Shown: piece after piece, positions 20,886-30,585 of the stretch
Layout: the number at the start of each line of letters is the position of its first letter
How positions within the stretch are numbered: position 1 is the first letter of the stretch
NCBI RefSeq assembly: GCF_000614545.1
Contig: NZ_BAKW01000001.1
Coordinates: forward strand, 248,001 to 312,000
Direction: 5' to 3'
Length of the DNA: 64,000 nt
From: Asaia platycodi JCM 25414
GTDB lineage: Bacteria > Pseudomonadota > Alphaproteobacteria > Acetobacterales > Acetobacteraceae
Notes under the pieces: model-generated
What the model was told of the DNA's origin: nothing
The model's database searches: none
What the model saw: the letters and a program-made list of their open reading frames with translations, nothing else
Position numbers and translations under genes: made by a program

Positions 20886-22303
20886 GAGCGCACCTCGTCT
20901 GAGAAAACATACCGGCTTTGCGGCACCAGGGCTGCGAGGGTGCCCGCCACTGACTGGGCGTTCTCTGTTACTTCGGGCAGTCCCATCAATTCGCCGAACT
21001 GGCCACGTGACAGCGGCCCGGCAATCAGCAGATCGGGGATGCTCCGTGTGCCGACACGCGCATGATGATCCGCCCCGGTATGAATGCCGAGCCCGACAGG
21101 ATCAGCTTCGAGAAGGCCTGCCTCGGCAAGAGCCCGCAGATAGGGCGTATGACGGACGATTCCGGCATGGTTGGGGCCAGTCGTGTTGATCACATGATCG
21201 ACAAACCGTGTTTCCTCAAGGCCTCCCCTGTTTTTGAGAGTCAGGAGGACCCCCTCAGGCCTGATCTCTGCTGACAGGAGTCTGGCAGCCTTGAGGGTGA
21301 GATGTCCTTCCCTCAGACGCGATTCAAGAATGCGATCCAGTTGTGGCGCAATGCGAAAGCGGTGCACGTCCCAGAAGGGCCTGAGATGGCGGATCAGCCT
21401 GCGGCGTTCGACATTGTTCAGCGCCCCCCAGAGCCCACGTCCCTGTCTGCGCACCGCATCGATGATTTCGTGCCATGAGAGATCTCTATGGTCCCGCAGA
21501 GCAGAGCGGATGCGTCGCAGCAACAAGCGCCGTTGGGGAAGGAATGAGCCTTAATATGTCCGACAGCGCCGAAGCCTGCGGAGCATGGGCACGCGGGCGC
21601 AGGCCCCGTCTGGAGAAAGCCAGAATCTCGCCCTTGTGGCCACGCGCCGTCAGGCTTGCCACGATATCGGCCATGGTGAGTCCCGTGCCGATGATGGCAA
21701 CACGGTCGTGAGGGGCAACGCGCGAGAGGGCGTCATCACGCCAGGGATTGCCAATGATCTGTGGCTTCTGAGCCAATAGCGCCAACGGGGTGGGGAGTGA
21801 GGGGCTGGATGGGTGGTGGCGAGCACCAACCTTTGCGCCACAAGAGACGTGCCATCACTGGCGACGATTTTCCAGTTCTGCCCTTCGCGCGTTACGTTTT
21901 CTGCTGTGCCGTGCAGATGCCGCAGCCTCCCTGTCTCCAGATAGGGTGCAAGACGCGCTGCCAGATAGAGACCGAACAGCGCCCGGGAAGGATAGAGATC
22001 GCCCGATGGCAGAAAAGCATCGGGGTCGATCGCGGCCAGGGCATCGAGGTCGAGCCAGTCGCGGAAATCACCTGGCTTTTCGGTCTGCAGGCTCATGCGC
22101 GAGGCAGGTACGTTGATACGATGCTGCGGGTCGTTCGTGCCATAGGCCTGCCCTGCGCCAAGCCTCTCACGCGGCTCGATGATGGTCACACCATGGCGGC
22201 CCAGATCGGGGCGGTGACGCAGCACATGCCAGGCCACCATCGCGCCGGTCGCGCCGCCGCCGATGATCACGATCGGGATTGGGGTGTCTGAGGGCGCCGT
22301 CAT
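20882..22303 (-). CDS. FAD/NAD(P)-binding oxidoreductase, YdhS-like (frameshifted twice)
   Basis: About 473 residues. The N-terminus has a dinucleotide-binding fold ([20 protein letters not shown], GxGxxG form GGGATG) and a second nucleotide motif [20 protein letters not shown] in the middle, as in the 'FAD-NAD(P)-binding' family that includes E. coli Ydh[20 protein letters not shown] is the typical conserved segment of this family. The frame breaks near 21790 and near 21535. It overlaps ssuD upstream (22300-22303) and the MFS gene downstream by four bases each. Two flavin monooxygenases are in the same operon but no SsuE-type flavin reductase is present. A role in supplying reducing power to them is a plausible guess, not shown by the sequence. 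Confidence 0.8.
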
Positions 22304-23526
22304 GAGGAAGAGACCCGGCCCGGTCGGTGGCTACCTGCAATGGTTTCGCCAAACGGTCCCATATTGCTGCTGGCCTGTGCCGCACGCACGGGGTGGGAGG
22401 TCGGCAGGAGCGGCAGAACCAGTTCGCCAAAGCGATAGGCCTCTTCGAGATGCGGATAACCGGAGAGGATGAAACTGTCACATCCGGCGCGTCTGTATTC
22501 GTCCATACGCTCGGCGATGGTTGCCGGGTCGCCCACAAGTGCCGTGCCGGCCCCGCCGCGCACCAGCCCTACACCGGCCCAGAGATTGGGACTGATTTCG
22601 AGCTTGTCGCGACGGCCGCCATGCAGCGCGCTCATGCGCGCCTGCCCTACGGAATCGAGACGCGAGAAAACCGATTGCGCCTCGGCGATGGTCGAGTCAT
22701 CGAGCTTCGAGATCAGCCGATCCGCCTCGCGCCAGGCTTCTGCCGTGGTCTCGCGCGCGATGACATGAAAGCGTATGCCGAAACTGACGTCGCGCCCTGC
22801 TTTGGCCGCTTCCTCGCGCACGCGGCTGATCTTCTCGCGCACCAGTGCCGGGGGTTCGCCCCAGGTCAGATATTTCTGTACGCGTCGTGCGGCGATATCG
22901 ATCCCGACATCCGATGACCCGCCGAAATAGAGCGGCGGTCCATTTTCCTGATGCGGGGGAAAGAGCAGGCGGCCGTCTTCGATACGAAAATGCGGCCCCT
23001 CATGGGCAACGGTCTCTCCGCGCAGCAGGCGGGAATAGATGTCGAGAAATTCGTCCGTGATGGCGTAACGCGTGGCATGATCGTGGAACAGCCCATCGCC
23101 GCCATTCTCGCGCGGATCTCCGCCTGTGACGACATTGATCAACAGCCGCCCGCCCGAAAGCCGGTCGAGCGTTGCCGTCATGCGTGCGGCCAGTGTCGGC
23201 GATTGCAGGCCCGGACGCACGGCAACGAGAAACTTCAGACGCTCGGTGGAGGTGACGAGTGCCGAGGCCACGACCCAGCTATCTTCGCAGCTTCGGCCCG
23301 TTGGCAGCAGAACACCGTAATAGCCCAGTGAATCCGCAGCGCGAGCGATCTGTTGCAGATAGGGCAGATCGACCGCCCTTCCGCCTTCGCTGGTGCCGAG
23401 ATAGCGGCTATCGCCATGGGTCGGCAGAAACCAGAGCACATTGATCTTCTCCGGAGCGCTCTTCTCGCGGGTATTGTCACCCGAAACGGTCTTTTCAGAA
23501 ACAGCGTTGAACGGGATCGTGGTCAT
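22300..23526 (-). CDS. ssuD: FMNH2-dependent alkanesulfonate monooxygenase SsuD
   Basis: SsuD uses reduced FMN and oxygen to cleave alkanesulfonates into aldehyde and sulfite. The intact 408-residue protein is slightly longer than the 380 of E. coli, with an extra N-terminal ~27 residues. Family signatures include [51 protein letters not shown] with the active-site-adjacent [13 protein letters not shown], and [16 protein letters not shown]. The late [20 protein letters not shown] is strongly SsuD-like. It overlaps the genes on both sides by four bases. There is no ssuABC importer or ssuE reductase beside it, unlike the classical ssuEADCB operon. Confidence 0.92.
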   Translation of the reverse strand: MTTIPFNAVSEKTVSGDNTREKSAPEKINVLWFLPTHGDSRYLGTSEGGRAVDLPYLQQIARAADSLGYYGVLLPTGRSCEDSWVVASALVTSTERLKFLVAVRPGLQSPTLAARMTATLDRLSGGRLLINVVTGGDPRENGGDGLFHDHATRYAITDEFLDIYSRLLRGETVAHEGPHFRIEDGRLLFPPHQENGPPLYFGGSSDVGIDIAARRVQKYLTWGEPPALVREKISRVREEAAKAGRDVSFGIRFHVIARETTAEAWREADRLISKLDDSTIAEAQSVFSRLDSVGQARMSALHGGRRDKLEISPNLWAGVGLVRGGAGTALVGDPATIAERMDEYRRAGCDSFILSGYPHLEEAYRFGELVLPLLPTSHPVRAAQASSNMGPFGETIAGSHRPGRVSSS

Positions 23527-25027
23527 GACAGGGCGCTCTCTTTCTGGGCGTTATGAATCGGGGTGCCATTGTTCCGCTTGGGCACAATGGGGGCTTCGGC
23601 GCGAAGGCCGCTTTCGGGCGCGGGTGTAGGGGCAAAGCCTCCGCGATGAGCCGCCGCAGGATGGCTGTCTGGCAAACGATCGCGTCCCGTCAGGCGATGA
23701 CGCAGTGTTTCACCAGCCTGTGCGGGTGCGGGCAGGCGGCCGCGGCGACGCAATTCCGGCGCGATGAGCGCCGCGTAATCATCGAGCGTTTCGAAGCTGT
23801 GATACTGGCGCAGATTGATGCCATCGATCCCGTCTTCATCGAGCCAGATCTCGAGTGCATCGGCGATCTGCTCCGGCGTGCCGACCGCAAAAAAACGACC
23901 CTCGTCAAAGCTGCCGATCTGTTCCAGCGCGGCGCCTATAGTCAGTTCGATGCCGAAGCGACGCCCCATATTGCCGAGGCTGCGCCCGCTCTGGGCCAGA
24001 GCCTGACCGATGGTGATCGACGGATCGAACTGGCGCAGATCGATCTCGGCCTGAGCATGAACAAGAGCGCCCTCAATGCTGTAATATTGCCGATAGCGCG
24101 CGAGTTTCGCCTGCGCCTCTGCTTCCGTACGTCCGGCGATCAACCCGGCCATCACATAGAATTTCAGCTCGGCAGGGTCGCGCCCCTGGGCGGCGGCTTC
24201 TGCCTCGTGCGGGCGATATGGGCACGCACTTCTTCCTGTGTGCGGCCGCCGATGAAAATCGCTTCGGCATGACGGGCAGCGGTCTTCAGGCCGCGCGCAG
24301 AACCGGTGGCCTGAAACAGCACAGGCGTGCGTTGCGGCGTCGGCTGGACCAGATGGGGCCCTTCCACACGAAAATGCGGCCCCTCATGATTTATGTGATG
24401 CACACGGGAAGGGTCGGCATAGCGGTCTGACGCGCGGTCCTGGATCACTGCGTCTTCCTGCCAACTCCCTTCCCAGAGCTTGTAGAGCACGTCGAGATAT
24501 TCGTCGGCACGGTCATAGCGGCTGTCATGCTCAAGCTCGCCATCAAGACCGAAATTGCGGGCAGCATTCGGCAGATAGGAGGTGACGACATTCCAGCCCA
24601 CCCGTCCATTGGTGAGCAGATCGAGCGTGCTCATGCGGCGTGCGAATGAGAAAGGCGGTTCGTAGGTGGTCGAGAATGTCGCGGCGAAGCCGAGCGTTTC
24701 GGTCACCGCAGCCATGGCCGGGATGAGCGAGAGCGGGTCGAGATTGGGGATCTGCAGCCCCAGACGCAAAGAGGCATCGAGCCCGCCGAACCGGTCATAG
24801 ATCCCGATCACATCGGCCAGAAAGATCGCATCCATTCCGGCAGCTTCGGCGCGTCTGGCTGTGTCCAGCCAATAGGCCATTTCGCCAAAGCGGTGGCGGT
24901 TATTACATTCCTCGCGCCACATGCCATGCACGATATGGCTCACACAGGCCATTTCGAAGAGATTGACGTGCAGGGTCTTGCGGGTGCCGGTTGATGAATG
25001 ATCCGGCTGGCGCGAGGAAAGTGTCAT
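23523..25027 (-). CDS. NtaA/SnaA/DszA-family FMN-dependent monooxygenase (frameshifted)
   Basis: A luciferase-like class C monooxygenase of about 500 residues. Conserved features are [70 protein letters not shown] and [20 protein letters not shown], all characteristic of the nitrilotriacetate/dibenzothiophene-sulfone/dimethylsulfide monooxygenase group. One deletion near 24185 separates ARTRQ from the continuation (...[19 protein letters not shown]). The C-terminal 60 residues (proline- and arginine-rich) look like an unstructured extension. It is coupled by ATGA overlaps to the SfnB-like gene before it and ssuD after it. A role in oxidising an organosulfur compound such as a sulfone or thioether is likely from context. 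Confidence 0.87.
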
Positions 25028-26259
25028 GCGGCTTCTCCTGTGCGACGGCTTTCGGCTAGTCGGCGCAAACCGTCGCGATAGGGTGTCCAGAGGCGCGTGC
25101 CGTTTAACGCCACGTCACCGAGTTCGCGCTGGCGCTGTGCTGCCGGGTTATGCGAGGCGAGGGTGCGGGCATTGCGCCAGTGGCGGTCTAGATCGAGTGT
25201 TTCGGAAGTGGCCGAGGCGCCCCCGACTTCGAAAAGCGTCGTGGCAGCTTCGAGTGTCTGCTGGGTGATGATCTGCTGCGCCTTGAAGATCTGCTCCTGC
25301 GCCTGCTCGATGGCATCGTCATCATGGGCGCCAGCAAGGAACAGCGGCTCGATGGTCTCGAGCGCCTTTGCGCCCTGATCGGCGAGAACGGCAGTGGAAT
25401 AGGCGAGGGAAGACAGGCGCCCGACCACGCTTTGCACGATCGGGTCATGCCTCTGGCTGACCTTGCCCGGCACGCCGAAAACGCGCTCGCGGGGGCGAAC
25501 GAAAGTCAGTGCATCCTGCAACACGGCCTGAGCGATGCCTGCCAGTGTGGTGTTGTGGAATTGCTGATAATAGGCGCCGAGAAAAGGCTGGCTGGGCGGT
25601 GTGTCGGCGGGCGCACGCTCGATGATCTGGTCAGGGGTGAGGGGCACCTGCTCGAACAGGGTCGTGCCGCTGCCTGTCAGGCGTTGGCCGAAACCGTCCC
25701 AGTCGTCCAGCCTCGTCACACCCGCGGCCGTGGCGGGCACCAGCACCCGCACCCTGTCACCGCCGAATGTTGCCCAGACGATAATCCAGTCGGCGTACAA
25801 CGTGCCTGTCGAATAATATTTGCGCCCGTTGAGCACCAGACCGTTCGGACCATGGGTCACCTCGGTCGTCACGCTGGTCTCATTGGCGCGTTCGGCCATG
25901 GCTGCGCCGAAGATCCTGTTGTCCCGGATTAGGCCTTGCCAGGTTTCTGCCTGAGGCAATCCTGCGCGGAGCGTTTCGACAAAAGCGAAATGAGCGCGGA
26001 AAATCTGTGGAAGATTCGAATCCGCTCGCGCCAGGTTGCGCAGCTGCACAAAGCTTTCCGACAGGCTCAGCCCGTAGCCGCCCTCATTCCTGCCGAGACG
26101 CAACCGACCGAAACCGGAAGCAGCAAGTGCAGAAACAACGGCATGAGGGCGGGTCCCCTTGCGGTCGCGATCTGCCGCACCCTTTCCTATATCATCAAAA
26201 ATCTCTGTGAAACTCAACGGACGGATTCCTTGTGAAATATGGTCAATAGACGATTCCAC
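25024..26259 (-). CDS. SfnB/DszC-like acyl-CoA-dehydrogenase-fold flavin oxidoreductase
   Basis: An intact 411-residue protein with the acyl-CoA dehydrogenase fold but with features of the monooxygenase branch (DszC, SfnB). These include GFGRLRLGRNEGGYGLSLSE, ARADSNLPQIFRAHFAFVE, LNGRKYYSTGTLYADWIIVW and the late FEVGGASATSETLDLDRHWR and RNARTLASHNPAAQR. The catalytic glutamate of true acyl-CoA dehydrogenases is not evident, which supports a flavin monooxygenase or sulfur-acquisition role. The likely start is GTG at 26259; no in-frame ATG with a better ribosome site is visible. It is the first gene of the sulfur operon, directly downstream of the regulatory region shared with the divergent MocR gene. 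Confidence 0.87.
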   Translation of the reverse strand: MESSIDHISQGIRPLSFTEIFDDIGKGAADRDRKGTRPHAVVSALAASGFGRLRLGRNEGGYGLSLSESFVQLRNLARADSNLPQIFRAHFAFVETLRAGLPQAETWQGLIRDNRIFGAAMAERANETSVTTEVTHGPNGLVLNGRKYYSTGTLYADWIIVWATFGGDRVRVLVPATAAGVTRLDDWDGFGQRLTGSGTTLFEQVPLTPDQIIERAPADTPPSQPFLGAYYQQFHNTTLAGIAQAVLQDALTFVRPRERVFGVPGKVSQRHDPIVQSVVGRLSSLAYSTAVLADQGAKALETIEPLFLAGAHDDDAIEQAQEQIFKAQQIITQQTLEAATTLFEVGGASATSETLDLDRHWRNARTLASHNPAAQRQRELGDVALNGTRLWTPYRDGLRRLAESRRTGEAA

Positions 26260-26356
26260 ATCGTCTGAACGTTATTACCATATTATAACAGGTCAATATG
26301 TGGGCATATGTCAACGCGAAATATGTTGATTTAGAAAACAACGATTATTAATCGTT
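26249..26356. promoter_or_regulatory. Divergent control region with two inverted repeats (sulfur operon / MocR)
   Basis: The AT-rich intergenic region contains AACGATTA-T-TAATCGTT, a perfect 8-bp inverted repeat with a one-base centre at 26340-26356. It also has GACGAT-TCCAC-ATCGTC at 26249-26265, which overlaps the GTG start of the SfnB-like gene. On the minus strand TTGACA and TATAAT hexamers are present, but their 21-base spacing is not ideal. The arrangement fits a regulator, perhaps the adjacent MocR protein, controlling both directions. Confidence 0.4.
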
Positions 26357-26487
26357 TTATTGACTGCTGCGCTGTTCGTGTCTCGCGGCAGGCTGGGTCC
26401 GGCGGCGTATCTGGAAACGGGGCCATTTCAGGCAGCGCCTAGGGGCGTTAGAAGAGCTGGGTACGCGCTGAGGGAGAGGAAAGCAGC

Positions 26488-27890
26488 ATGGCGGCCGAGG
26501 CCTGTCTCGAAGGATGGAAAATTGCTATCAGCCGCGATACGGGAGCGCTTTATCTCGCAATCGTCGAGGCCATTGCACATTCCATTCGCAAGGGAGAGTT
26601 GCAGGAAGGGAGAAGCTTCCCCCACAGCGTGTGATCGCAGCCCGTCTTGGCACCAATCTCAGCACCGTCACACGCGCAATTGCCGAAGCGCAGAAGCGCG
26701 GCTTGCTCGACGCCACCATAGGTCGCGGCACCTTTGTCAAGATCAATGCAGGCGGAGGCTCATGGCGCGCGGGCGCCGGGAGCGTCCTCGATCTGAGCAT
26801 GAACTCACCGCCTTTGCCTCGGGACCCAGGTATCCAGGCCATGATTCAGGGCGAGATCGGCGCAATTTTCAGGCAGCAGGATGCGCAGTCGCTCATGTCG
26901 TACCGCGTGACGGGCGGCACGCTGCAGGACCGTCAACTGGGCATGCAGTGGCTGTTGCCAGTTCTGGGCAGGCGACGCGCCAGCGAGATGCTGATCGTCC
27001 CCGGCGCACAGGTCGCCCTTTCGGCCATCATGAGTTCGCTCGTGAAAGCGGGCGAGACCATCGTGACCGATCTCCTGACCTATCCCGGGATGCGTTCGAT
27101 CGCCGCCCAGTTCGGCTATGTGCTGCTTGGGGTAGAGCAGGATGGAGAGGGGATGATTCCCGAGGCGCTCGAAGAGCTCTGCGCCCGTCACCGACCCCGT
27201 GTGCTCTACTGTACGCCGACGCTGCAAAACCCGACGACGGCCACATGGTCGCTGCCCCGTCGCGAGGCCATACTGGCCATTGCCCGACGCTACCAGATCA
27301 CTGTTGTCGAAGACGACCCATACAGCCTTCTGCTCAAGGCACCGCCGCCAACGCTGGCCATGCTCGACCCGACACGCGTCATTTATGTGGCCACCATGTC
27401 GAAAGTTCTGAGCCCGGGCCTGCGCACGGCCTATATCGTGCTGCCCGGCGCGGAAATGACCCGACGCATTACTTCGGGGGTGAGGGCAATCTGTCTTGCC
27501 AAGGCGGGTATTCTCGACGCGATCGTTTCACGATGGATCGAGACCGGTCTCGCACAGCACTGCCTGCGGAGTGTTCGTGAGGAGCTGACGCAGCGTCATG
27601 CGGTCATGCGTCAGATTCTGGGTGCGCGGGCGCCGGACAAGGCGCCGAGTCCGCATGTCTGGCTATCCCTCCCGGAATGGTGGAGCAGCGCTGATTTCGT
27701 GGCATTTGCTCGCCGTCAGGGGCTGGCGCTCGTGCCCAGTTCGGTCTTTACCGTCAGTGGCGATCCGCCCGCTGCCGTGCGTGTGGCTCTGGGAAGCGCG
27801 TCCGACCTTTCCGAGCTGCGAGACTCTCTGACCAGTCTGCGCTCCGTACTGGAATATCGCCCGGCAGAGGGGTTTTCGGATGTCGTCTGA
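26488..27890 (+). CDS. MocR-type regulator: GntR winged helix fused to class I aminotransferase domain (frameshifted)
   Basis: About 468 residues from ATG 26488, preceded by AGGGAGAGG. The N-terminal GntR helix-turn-helix reads LYLAIVEAIAHSIRKGELQE, then LPPQRVIAARLGTNLSTVTR. The fold-type-I aminotransferase domain follows, with the PLP lysine in ATMSKVLSPGLRTAYIVLP and the phosphate-binding region of the fold. One deletion near 26610 (GGGAG where GGGGAG is expected) splits the HTH. MocR proteins use PLP or an amino compound as ligand and often control a divergent operon. Here that is the sulfur operon, so taurine or a related amino-sulfonate is an attractive but unproven effector. Confidence 0.87.
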
Positions 27891-28289
27891 GGGGCAGTGA
27901 GTGGCGTAACAGCACCCGGAAAGCGTTACTTACCACGAATTCATGTGGAACACCCGAGTGGAGCCATCACGAAAAAGAGAGAATATATTTGTTTGAAAAC
28001 AGAAGCTTAGGGAATATCAAGTAAATTGAATTCCAAGATAATTTCTATTGTATGCATATGTATGGGTTGAATTCCTGAAGAATGCATAAAAGATGCTATT
28101 GTGTGGTTTATCCTATCCATACAATTTCTTGCGTTATCGGTCAGAACTTCCCATAAAGTAAGGCAACAGCCGCTTTTGCCCCGGTCGGATGTCCTTAAGT
28201 CGGACACGCAGGGCAGGCGGCGTTGCTTATCAAGCAGGGCGCCGCGGACGCACCATCCACCGCAGACGCCTCTCTTACGGAGAGTCAGG
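27891..28289. other. AT-rich noncoding stretch
   Basis: About 400 bases with lower G+C than the flanks and no convincing frame on either strand. An imperfect repeat around GTCGGATGTCC and AAGTCGGACAC (28183-28207) could form a small hairpin. The last ~40 bases probably hold the leader of the small membrane protein. A promoter is likely here, but I cannot place its hexamers with confidence. Confidence 0.4.
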
Positions 28290-28525
28290 ATGAACGCAGA
28301 ACTCGCCAATCCCTCGCTGGCTGCACAGGAAGAATCCGCTCAGCGGCGCCTGCGCTATCGCATGATCGCCATGGTTGTAGGTGTGCTCATGTTCATGTCT
28401 GCCTGGCCTGGGCCGTTGCGGGAACATCGGTCGATATGGAGGACCATTTCCATACCAACTACTGGGCATTGGGTGGCACACTCTTCTGGGCCATGTTCGC
28501 CGTCTACAATATGAGCGTTTCCTGA
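28290..28525 (+). CDS. Small two-helix membrane protein of unknown function (frameshifted)
   Basis: From ATG 28290, with GGAGAG a few bases upstream, about 78 residues can be read after restoring one G near 28403. An Ala/Glu/Arg-rich N-terminus (LAAQEESAQRRLRYR) leads into helix 1 (MIAMVVGVLMFMSAWAWAVA), a short loop with acidic and histidine residues (VDMEDHFHTNYW) and helix 2 (ALGGTLFWAMFAVYNMSVS). I do not recognise the family. The histidines in the loop could suggest a respiratory accessory peptide, but that is speculation. It is isolated between MocR and the convergent glycosyltransferase operon. Confidence 0.5.
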
Positions 28526-28569
28526 GCGCAGCGGACGCCTGTTGTGTTCCGAAGTTGTGAATACAATGG

Positions 28570-29659
28570 TCAAATAGCAGCGTGTTCCGTGGCGCGACAC
28601 GCGATGACCTTCTCGTAAATCGCTTCATACTGATCGAGCATGCGTGAAAGGCTGAAATGCTCTTCAACGCGATGCCGGGGGACGATCCGGTCCACCTTCA
28701 AGGCCGCTAGGGTGGCAGCAGCCAGGGCAGCGCTGTCATCGGGAGGCGCGAAACGGCCAGCTTCTTCACCGATGATTTCGCGTGCTGCCCCCCTGTCGAA
28801 AGCTGCGACAGGCAGGCCGCTGGCCATGGCTTCTATTGCGACCAACCCAAATGGCTCATCCCAGCACGGTGTGAAGAGCAACAGGCCAGCCTCGCGCATC
28901 TGTTTTGCCAGTCCTGCGCCGTCGAGTACGCCTCCATAGATGATCTTTCCGTCCAGTAGCGGGGCAATTTCCCTGTCGAAATAGGCATCATCTTCCTTGA
29001 CGCCAAAAAGCCGCAGGCCAATGCCGGATTGGCGTGCGGCCCTTATGGCGTGGTGCGGACCCTTATTCGGCGTCAGCCGACCGCACCAGAGGGCATGATC
29101 ACCGCGTTCTCCTGACCAGGGCCACAGCGCAAGATCAATGCCGTTATGAACGATGTCGACCGTGTCGGGCGTTCCCTCCGGCCACCAGCACAGCGTCTGA
29201 CGCTGAGAGGTGACCGTGGCACGGTGGGTGGGGCAAAGACTGTCACGCACCACGCCGTGAATAGCCTCGAAAGGAGGCACATGAAGGGATGTGACGCAGG
29301 GAAGCCCGCTCTCCTTTGCGGCCTGCATGACAAAACGATGGAGAGAGTTATTGTGCACGACATCGAAGGCACCGCTGAAAATGCGCGGGCATGCTGAGGC
29401 GAAGGCCCTGTCGAGAACAGGATAGAGTCTGGGGTCTGGTCGGGCATTTTCCCAAGGGTAATCACGATCGTAATGGACATCCAGAACAGGGTCGATCGTA
29501 AAACCCGCATCGCTGTCACCTGCCGCGAACAGGGTGACATCATGCCCCCGTGCGATCAGCCTTTGGCGAGATGAAAACTATGAGCTCCATCCCGCCTTTG
29601 AAGGGTTCTGCGATCGGGTGGCGGGGATGCGCGACAAGGGCAATGCGCAAAGGGGTCAT
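28570..29659 (-). CDS. Glycosyltransferase family 4 (frameshifted twice near the N-terminus)
   Basis: A GT-B fold retaining glycosyltransferase of about 364 residues. The start ATG 29659 overlaps the stop of the preceding GT2 gene (ATGA). The N-terminal MTPLRIALVAHPRHPIAEPF and KGGMELIVFHLAK-like motif bind acceptor. The C-terminal donor-binding domain shows LWCGRLTPNKGPHHAIRAAR, the E-x7-E motif in DEPFGLVAIEAMASGLPVAA, and RGAAREIIGEEAGR. Two one-base deletions near 29575 and 29560 break the frame just after GMELIVF; downstream it continues as ...RGHDVTLFAAGDSDAGF. Last gene of a four-glycosyltransferase operon. Donor and acceptor unknown. Confidence 0.85.
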
Positions 29660-30585
29660 TCTGCCGCGAGGCTCTGGGGGAGGGGTGCGACGCGCTGCTC
29701 GAGGATGCGGATGACGGAAGCTGTGTTCGCATAGGGTTGATGGCTCTGCTGCCCGGTCAGGGCCAGATCTGCCCCGGTAGGTTGACGCAGAATGCGAATA
29801 GGGCGGCCTGCGGTATCGTCGATCAGGCCCATAAGACGAAATGCATGCAGCCAATGGCCCATCGTGCGATAGCCCCATTTGCCCTCGAAGCGCTCTGCAT
29901 TGCTGACCACCGTTTCGAGATGATGCACAGGGGGCATGTGATGGGCATGATGCTGATGATAGACGAGAGCGCCCTTCAGCCAGCCCAGTATCCCGCCGGA
30001 GAGTGTGAAGCCTTTGGCGTAATCGGTGTCTTCCCCACCATAGCCGACATAGGCTTCATCGAAGCCGCCCGACGCATGAAGCGGTCGCGTCGTATGGCGA
30101 AATTCAACGACCAGAAACAGCGATAATCCGAGCAGATCTCTACGCCTTCTGCCGGTGGCCCACGTCTGTCGGAGTGCCGGGCACAGTTCTGTTCGAATCC
30201 GGCATATGTCCAGCCCGATTTCGATGCGCCTGCCGGAAGGTACATGACCTCACCCATCAAAAGCCCGTCACAGTCGTCAAGGCCCTTCTGATAGTCACGC
30301 AGGCAATCAGGCGCTGGGATGCAGTCGATATCCAGAAAAACCAGCGCCTCGCCGCTGGCGACAGCTGCGGCCCGGTTTCGGGCGGCCGAAAGACGCAGGG
30401 CAAGGGGATCGACCTTCACCTGACGCACCGGAAAAGGCATCTCGCAGATCATCGTAGAGTGAGTCCTGCATGACCGCGATGATAAGCTCGTGTGGCAGAA
30501 TGCTCTGCCTGGCGAGCCCGAGCATCATATTGACCAGATGAGCAGGCCGCCCTTTTGCAAGGGTGAGAACCGACAGGGTGTTCAT
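29656..30585 (-). CDS. Glycosyltransferase family 2 with galactosyltransferase-C-like domain (frameshifted twice)
   Basis: About 310 residues. The N-terminal GT-A domain reads MNTLSVLTLAKGRPAHLVNM, and the metal-binding DxD-type motif is in ALVFLDIDCIPAPDCL. Restoring a base near 30075 reveals GGFDEAYVGYGGEDTDY, the hallmark of the Glyco_transf_7C domain, followed by VYHQHHAHHMPP. The other break is near 30445. The C-terminal 60 residues end in ILEQRVAPLPQSLAAE and are not recognised. The gene overlaps its neighbours by four bases at both ends. This family transfers a sugar from an activated nucleotide donor, here to an unknown acceptor. Confidence 0.83.

Noticed and set aside
26360-27580. 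Long plus-strand frame overlapping the MocR gene
   Set aside because: The product is Arg/Pro-rich with no recognisable domain, while the other frames give the conserved HTH and aminotransferase domains.
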